Positions 6,333 to 10,075 of a stretch of DNA of 10,075 bases are shown here, one piece after another (positions within the stretch are counted from its first letter, which is position 1; each line of letters opens with the position of its first letter). The notes below the pieces were generated by a model. That model was not told where the DNA came from. It did no database searches and was given only the letters and a program-made list of their open reading frames with translations. The DNA lies in NCBI GenBank assembly GCA_003563465.1, contig PWVH01000038.1, positions 1 to 10,075 of the forward strand, read 5' to 3'. This DNA comes from Coriobacteriaceae bacterium. Lineage in GTDB: Bacteria; Actinomycetota; Coriobacteriia; Anaerosomatales; SLCP01. Position numbers and translations under genes: made by a program.

Positions 6333-9300
6333 CACAACACCCCCTGTCCGCCCTCATCCAACAGCGACGCCGGAGGCGCCTCCGAGCGCCCCGGCTCCTC
6401 GCCGCGCTCGCGCGCCGCGATCTCGCCCTGCAGCTCGCGGTAGCCCTGCTCGCCGAGCAGGTTGCGCGCGTGCAGGTGGCACTCGCGCCACGACTCCTCC
6501 GCGCTCTGCGCGAGCTGCCAGTTGTAGAACCGCGGCCCCAGCCGGCTCGCGACCGGCTGTGGGTGCTTCGCGCGCTCGTCGTGGCCGAGGCCGTAGTCTG
6601 CGAGCCGAAGCGTCTCCGGCATCATCCATCCCTCGCCCTCGTTCTGGCCGAGGAACGCCTCGATCCCGGCGTCGCGGTCACCGCCGCAGGCGCAGATTCT
6701 CTCCTGGAGGTCGTGAAACGCGACGAGCGTGAGCACCGTGTGGCGCAGCTCCGGGTCCTTATCCTTGTCGACGCGCCAGAAGCCCTTGCTGGTTCCGACC
6801 ATACCGACGTGCGGCAAATCGCATCCCGCAAGCATGTAGCCGAGTTCGGTTGAGTCAACCCCGAAGACCGCAGCAGAACACGCGTCAAGGACGCAGCGCA
6901 GCTGAAGGTGTTCGCTTGGACTGTGGGTCGTGACGGGCACCCGAGCCGAGAAGCGCTGCAGCCACTCCGGCGAGAACACTGTGCCAGCCAAGTCGAGCCG
7001 TTCAGCGACGCCCGCTACAGGTGTCGCAGCCGGAGACGGCACGGCCAAGGACTCTGCGATGTGCCAGTTCAGATGGGTTCCCGACATGCGTTGTCGGACA
7101 AACCAGTCAAACACGAGAGAACCGAGCCAGCTCACGAGCAACGGCTTGTAGAGCTGCCAACGCTCCGACAACTCGAGAACCGGTACCGGGTTTCCGCAAG
7201 GCATGTGAGGTACGAGAGCTGCTACGAAAGTGCGTGCATTCGTGGCGTTCGAGATGTCCCTGAAGACCACTCGTGACCAACCTGAGACGGAATCCGTCGA
7301 CCAGGATTCACGTCCCATGAGATATCCTGTCTGCAGGAACTTCGTACCGGCAACCTCGACTGCCGACTCACCTGCAGCCCAGTCGTGCAGCCAGATGCTC
7401 TTCCCCTCGTACAGCGGCAGCGCCACGTCCTCGATCTCGTCCTCCCGCACCCACGCATCCCCCTCGCGAGAGAGCACGATGCCTCCAGGGATCTCCGCCC
7501 GCGGAATCGGCAGCGCATCGTAGGGCGGTTGAGCGCAGCGCAGCCGCCACGCGGTCCGCGCGACGTCACCGGGCTTGAGCAGGTGGCCGTGCACGAAGCG
7601 CGCCTCGGCCGCGCGGCGGTCGGGGCCGGCGGTCGTGTCGAACAGCCACTCCTCGAGCTCGACCTCGGCGGGCACGACGCACGCGGGGTCGACGCCGAGC
7701 TCGGCCCAGAGCTCCTCTATCGGTCGCCAGCGGCCGAGCAGCCAGCGGCTGTACTCGTCGGGCCGATAACCCTTTGCCTCCCAGACCGGCCGCGGCGGGA
7801 AAAGATGCGCGTCGGTGTTCATCATGAACTCGAGCTTGTACGTCACGCCCCAGCCGTCCGGTCCGTCGTCACCCAGAAGCACCGAGTTCGCGTAGATCTT
7901 CTCTAGGATCTCCAGGTCGCGCGCGGACTGGATCTCCAAGATCGCGCGGCTCTTGGGGCTGAAGCGCTCGATCTGCTCGCGCGTGTACGGCACAGCGAGC
8001 TCCTCGGCGCGCTCCCAGTCCTCGAGGCTCCGGCGCATAAACGCCGTGCGGATCGCGTCCGTGCGCCCGCCCTTCTCGATAATCACCGGGTTGAACTTGA
8101 ACCGGCTGTCGATGTCGAAGACCTTCTCCCTGTTCTCGAAGCCGAAGAGCCACTCCCAGCGGCACCGGTCCAAGAAGAGCTCCCGCAGCGGCTGTGACCA
8201 GGCATCGCTGTAGAGACCCGAGGGCACGATCTGCCCCATGCGCCCGCCTGACCTCAGCAACGCATGGCACTGCTCAAGGAACAGCCGGTAGGTGAAGATT
8301 CGGCCCGTCTGGTGGCGGAACGGGTGCTCGGCGTCCGCGTACCCGCGGCTCGCACGCCGAAGTTCTCGCCAGCGCCCGTGAAGGGCCTCATTCTCGCGTC
8401 CTCGCGAGATTGCGAAGCGGCCAGAGCCTGTCTCAGCATCTTCCGGGTCGCCGAAGGGGCTCGACGAGTATGTAACCCAGTTACTCATCGCGTTGAAGTG
8501 CGCACAGTAATCAAGCCACTCCCGCTCGAACTCCGCATCGTTCGTGAAGAACTCGCGTAGGCGCTGGTTCTTCGCCAGCCTGCCGTAGGTGCGAAACATC
8601 GGGTCGACGTTGCTGAAGAACTCCTCCGGGTTAGGTTGCAGGTTCTCCCACGGCGGGTTGCCGAGAATCGCGTCGAAGCCGGAGTCCGGCGCACTGAACA
8701 CGTCGGGAAACTCGAGCTCCCAGTGGAAGAAGCGCTTGCTCGCCGCGACAAGCTCGGCGATGCGGCGGGCTTCATCGGCAGGCGAGGCGAACGTCGTGGG
8801 AAGTGGTGCCTGCTCGAGTCCGTCGGCCGGCCAGAACCAGCACGCGCACCAAAGGTCCATAGCGGCCATCAGTTGCTGGTAAGCGGGTGAGTCCAGGAGC
8901 TCCTCGCGGTAGATGCGGGCGCGCTCGGCGGTGTCGTGCACAGGCAGCTCGTGGAGGCGCGCGAGGGTGGCGAGAGCGTCGTCGTGGACAATCGAAGCCT
9001 CAGCAGCCGCGTCGCGCGGGTCGAAGAGCGTCGGACCGGAGAGGAAGCGCGCGAGGTCGTTCTTGAGGGGGCCTGAGGCGAACGCCTTGATGGCCTTCGT
9101 GCGCTCGTTCTTCTCGAAACGCACGCCGTTCGAGTGGTTCTTGTCGCCGCCCTCGCGGTTCTTGAAGGCCATCACGGGATAGTAGCGAAAGGTGTCGAAC
9201 CACGCTCCCACGAGTGAGTTGCCGCACTTGACCTTGTGGTCGACGAAGGAGAATGGCAGGGTGCGGTCCATCGTCTCGATCCACAAGGACAGACGCGCAA

Positions 9301-10075
9301 GCTCCACGGCCAGCGGATCGATGTCGACACCGTAAATGCAGCGTTCCACGACGTGGCGTCGCAGCAGTGCCCTTAGACGCGGCTCGAACTCGTCGTCGGT
9401 AGTCCGGCAGGGTACGAGCTCGTGGGCGAACCGCTCCTCAGGCACTTCCCTATCTGCCTGAGGTTCAATCAGACGAACGACCGCGCGGTCGTGCGTGGTG
9501 TCGTCGCTGATGCGCTCGTGAAAGACGAGTGACTCGTATAGCGCTTCGGTCAGGTAGCGCAGTGCCGAAACCGGGAAGGTTCCCGAGCCGCATGCGGGGT
9601 CACAGACCTTCAGAGAGAGAATCTCCTCGGGGCGCTTTGGTTTCCACGCCACGGCCAGCGCGTCGGTGTTGGGCGTGCTGTCGCCGTGCGTGGGCGGGCC
9701 GTACGCCAGCGGGCGCAACGTGCGCTGTACGGTCGGCACCGCCAGACCAGGGCGCGTGTAGAAGGTGCCCGCGCCCTTGCGCGTGCCGCCCCAGCGCACG
9801 ACGTACCACTCGCCGGGCAGCACGATCTCGCGCGCGAGCAGCGAGCGCGCGGCGCGCTCAACACCCTCAGCGTGGCGGAGCTCTCGCTCGGGTGTGGGCT
9901 TACCGCGCGGTGCGCGGACGAGCCCGGCGGCGACCACGGCGCGGCGGGCCCACGTCTCTGCACGCTCGCGGGCGATGCGCCGCGCGTCGAGAGCTGTGTC
10001 CTCTGCAGCGATGAGGTCGGCTGCGACCTGCTCCTCGGCTACCAGCTCCTCGGAAACCTCGAGCTCTTCCGCTGC
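6329..10075 (-). CDS. Large N6-adenine DNA methyltransferase, Eco57I/type IIG-like (5' end outside window)
   Basis: 1248 residues are visible and the frame is open to the right edge, so the true start is outside; a GTG at 9937 is only an internal candidate. Numbered from the edge, the SAM-binding motif I is DPACGSGTF (159-167), GVDIDPLAVELARLSLW (249-265) follows as motif II, and the catalytic motif IV is NPPW (473-476), the signature of N6-adenine methyltransferases. YTRPGLAVPTVQRTL (106-120) is the usual lead-in to the catalytic domain. The C-terminal third (about 900-1080) contains GYLMGRESW and FDWFVRQRMSGTHLNWHIAE, typical of Eco57I-like target-recognition regions. It should methylate adenine at a specific DNA site; size and layout resemble type IIG enzymes, BREX PglX and class 1 DISARM DrmMI, and the missing N-terminus could decide between them. 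It shares a GTGA overlap with the downstream nuclease-like gene. GC falls over 6840-7370 (see findings). Confidence 0.88.
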   Translation of the reverse strand, partial: AAEELEVSEELVAEEQVAADLIAAEDTALDARRIARERAETWARRAVVAAGLVRAPRGKPTPERELRHAEGVERAARSLLAREIVLPGEWYVVRWGGTRKGAGTFYTRPGLAVPTVQRTLRPLAYGPPTHGDSTPNTDALAVAWKPKRPEEILSLKVCDPACGSGTFPVSALRYLTEALYESLVFHERISDDTTHDRAVVRLIEPQADREVPEERFAHELVPCRTTDDEFEPRLRALLRRHVVERCIYGVDIDPLAVELARLSLWIETMDRTLPFSFVDHKVKCGNSLVGAWFDTFRYYPVMAFKNREGGDKNHSNGVRFEKNERTKAIKAFASGPLKNDLARFLSGPTLFDPRDAAAEASIVHDDALATLARLHELPVHDTAERARIYREELLDSPAYQQLMAAMDLWCACWFWPADGLEQAPLPTTFASPADEARRIAELVAASKRFFHWELEFPDVFSAPDSGFDAILGNPPWENLQPNPEEFFSNVDPMFRTYGRLAKNQRLREFFTNDAEFEREWLDYCAHFNAMSNWVTYSSSPFGDPEDAETGSGRFAISRGRENEALHGRWRELRRASRGYADAEHPFRHQTGRIFTYRLFLEQCHALLRSGGRMGQIVPSGLYSDAWSQPLRELFLDRCRWEWLFGFENREKVFDIDSRFKFNPVIIEKGGRTDAIRTAFMRRSLEDWERAEELAVPYTREQIERFSPKSRAILEIQSARDLEILEKIYANSVLLGDDGPDGWGVTYKLEFMMNTDAHLFPPRPVWEAKGYRPDEYSRWLLGRWRPIEELWAELGVDPACVVPAEVELEEWLFDTTAGPDRRAAEARFVHGHLLKPGDVARTAWRLRCAQPPYDALPIPRAEIPGGIVLSREGDAWVREDEIEDVALPLYEGKSIWLHDWAAGESAVEVAGTKFLQTGYLMGRESWSTDSVSGWSRVVFRDISNATNARTFVAALVPHMPCGNPVPVLELSERWQLYKPLLVSWLGSLVFDWFVRQRMSGTHLNWHIAESLAVPSPAATPVAGVAERLDLAGTVFSPEWLQRFSARVPVTTHSPSEHLQLRCVLDACSAAVFGVDSTELGYMLAGCDLPHVGMVGTSKGFWRVDKDKDPELRHTVLTLVAFHDLQERICACGGDRDAGIEAFLGQNEGEGWMMPETLRLADYGLGHDERAKHPQPVASRLGPRFYNWQLAQSAEESWRECHLHARNLLGEQGYRELQGEIAARERGEEPGRSEAPPASLLDEGGQGVLW

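Noticed and set aside
7385..7906. A 173-codon plus-strand frame inside the large methyltransferase gene.
   Set aside because: The minus-strand frame here carries conserved methyltransferase sequence; the plus frame is Arg/Pro/Gln-rich without motifs and is a shadow.
6329..10075. Firm naming of the large methyltransferase as BREX pglX or DISARM drmMI.
   Set aside because: Neither the N-terminus nor any diagnostic partner gene (pglZ, brxC, drmA, drmB, drmC) is in the window.

Overview
The window is a high-GC bacterial sequence in which every gene I can support lies on the minus strand, so the window is read right to left. Frequent GTG starts, GC around 58-80% and long runs of overlapping genes suggest an actinomycete or a similar high-GC lineage. 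No ribosomal or core metabolic gene is present to settle this. The content is typical of a defense island: two DNA methyltransferases, a PD-(D/E)XK nuclease-like protein, a radical-SAM-like/TcmP pair, a broken DUF262 gene and an AbiEi-type regulator.

In order of transcription: (i) 10075-6329 holds most of a very large Eco57I/type IIG-like N6-adenine DNA methyltransferase whose start is outside the window. Its stop overlaps (GTGA) the start of (ii) 6332-3999, a ~777-residue protein with a PD-(D/E)XK motif in its middle. These two look like one modification-plus-nuclease module. (iii) 3960-3759 is a short wreck of a DUF262 gene: an intact-looking N-terminus, a stop after 35 codons, and a possible C-terminal tail in another frame. 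(iv) 3676-2759 and 2762-1926 are a coupled pair: a TcmP-like predicted SAM-dependent methyltransferase and a radical-SAM-like protein with an unusual CX3CX3C cluster motif. (v) After a 174-base gap carrying a perfect 19-bp palindrome there is a third unit: an AbiEi-like winged-helix regulator/antitoxin (1742-951), a 26-codon mini-ORF (954-874) and a DNA methyltransferase with a TSPPYY motif (877 to beyond position 1). These three are chained by two ATGA overlaps.

Units (i)-(ii) probably act as restriction-modification or related anti-phage defense. Unit (iv) is a family pair of unknown biochemistry. Unit (v) looks like a self-regulated modification operon whose partner genes, possibly a nuclease, lie off the left edge. 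The big methyltransferase has a stretch of lower GC that coincides with its C-terminal target-recognition region, which suggests specificity exchange by recombination. No rRNA, tRNA, CRISPR array, insertion sequence or clear intrinsic terminator was seen. The assignments come from motif recognition only; no database search was possible.
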